In this document: positions 5,152 through 5,543 of the stretch, piece after piece
Position numbering within the stretch: position 1 is the first letter of the stretch
How the letters are laid out: each line of letters begins with the position of its first letter
Origin: Chloroflexota bacterium
GTDB lineage: Bacteria; Chloroflexota; Limnocylindria; Limnocylindrales; CSP1-4
Reading direction: 5' to 3'
Assembly: GCA_021812735.1 (NCBI GenBank)
Contig: JAKAMV010000688.1
Coordinates: 1 to 5,543 of the forward strand
Length of the DNA stretch: 5,543 nt
Program-made: the position numbers and the translations under genes
Notes under the pieces: generated by a model
The model's input: the letters and a program-made list of their open reading frames with translations, nothing else
The model's database searches: none
What the model was told of the DNA's origin: nothing

Positions 5152-5543
5152 GCGCGGTCCTCGCCGCCGCCTTCGCCCGTCAGTTGCAGCCACGCGCTGC
5201 TGGCGACGGGCGTTGCGGACCTCCGTGGCCCGAGGTCGGTGAGCAGGTCCCCCACCGCCGCCCGCCCTTGCCGCACGCCGCCGATCGGCACGATGGCGGC
5301 GGCGAGGTGATCCGAGCACAGCGCCGGGAGGGTCGTGATCCACGTCGACGTGACCAGGTCGTCACGGGCCGACCCGAACAGCCATCGCAGCCATCGCACG
5401 CGTGTGGCTGACGGGACGACGAGAAGCGTCTGCCACTCGGGATGGCGCCGGCGCAGCACTCGGTAGGCGCCAAGCTTGGCCGCGATGACCGCGCGGCGCT
5501 GGGTCGCGTGGTCGACCTCGAGGCAGATGACGCCCGACCGCTC
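5136..5543 (-). CDS. Replication-relaxation-family-like protein, C-terminal part (5' partial, runs off the window)
   Basis: The frame is open to the right edge and ends at TGA 5138-5136, giving 135 residues of the C-terminal part; the start lies beyond 5543. The best-preserved segment is near the window edge: V-I-C-L-E9-V-D11 followed by K23-L-G-A-Y27 and then W-Q-T-L-L-V-V-P-S-A-T-R-V-R-W-L. This strand, helix with Lys/Tyr, strand, R-x-R pattern is what I remember for the C-terminal domain of Replic_Relax proteins (PF13814), which are common on actinobacterial and other high-GC plasmids and integrative elements. The E-x-D...K spacing also resembles nuclease-like folds, but I would not claim activity. 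The last ~30 residues are low-complexity and acidic. It is convergent with the Ubl operon and points to a mobile or plasmid-like setting. Confidence 0.65.
   Translation of the reverse strand, partial: ERSGVICLEVDHATQRRAVIAAKLGAYRVLRRRHPEWQTLLVVPSATRVRWLRWLFGSARDDLVTSTWITTLPALCSDHLAAAIVPIGGVRQGRAAVGDLLTDLGPRRSATPVASSAWLQLTGEGGGEDRADDLT

Noticed and set aside
5346..5366. GTGAC...GTCAC inverted repeat
   Set aside because: It lies inside the replication-relaxation-like coding region, is short, and is unsurprising at this base composition.
1..5543. CRISPR array, tRNA or rRNA genes, transposase
   Set aside because: I looked for regularly spaced repeats, tRNA-like T-loop motifs and transposase motifs on both strands and saw none.

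Overview
The window is very GC-rich bacterial DNA (roughly two thirds G+C or more by eye), with GTG as well as ATG starts and strong G/C at third codon positions. This fits an actinobacterium or a high-GC Chloroflexota-type organism; the sequence does not settle which. A replication-relaxation-type gene at the right edge suggests an accessory region, such as a plasmid or integrated element, but that is inference.

Layout: (1) 2-328 (+) is the 3' end of an unrecognised gene, probably an extracytoplasmic beta-sandwich protein. (2) 329-481 is a convergent gap with a strong GC hairpin. (3) 2098-482 (-) is a tightly coupled two-gene unit: a winged-helix protein with extra N- and C-terminal domains, then a 254-residue protein of unknown function. 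(4) 2099-2183 is a divergent regulatory region with a good sigma70-type promoter facing right and a dyad lying between and overlapping its core elements. (5) 2184-5020 (+) is a four-gene operon with junctions of -1, -4 and +1 nt. (6) 5021-5135 is a convergent gap with small repeats and a hairpin. (7) 5543-5136 (-) is the 3' part of a replication-relaxation-like gene, cut by the window edge.

The centrepiece is the operon at 2184-5020. It encodes an 84-residue ubiquitin-like beta-grasp protein ending in Gly-Gly, a protein with an E2-like C140...W158 arrangement and a cluster of His residues (the C-E-H-H type of predicted metal-binding protein), a JAB/JAMM isopeptidase with an intact metal site, and an E1-like ThiF-family adenylating enzyme with an N-terminal extension of about 185 residues. 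The order Ubl, E2-like, JAB, E1 is, from memory, that of the bacterial ISG15-like (Bil, BilA-BilB-BilC-BilD) anti-phage systems. The parts make a complete activate, transfer and remove cycle: the E1 would adenylate the Gly-Gly tail, the E2-like protein would carry or transfer the Ubl to a target, and the JAB protease would remove it. Differences from the described Bil systems are a single Ubl domain instead of two, a His-rich E2-like protein, and the divergent regulator pair.

The divergent winged-helix gene is the obvious candidate for controlling the shared promoter region. Its downstream partner may be a co-regulator or effector, but nothing in its sequence fixes a function.
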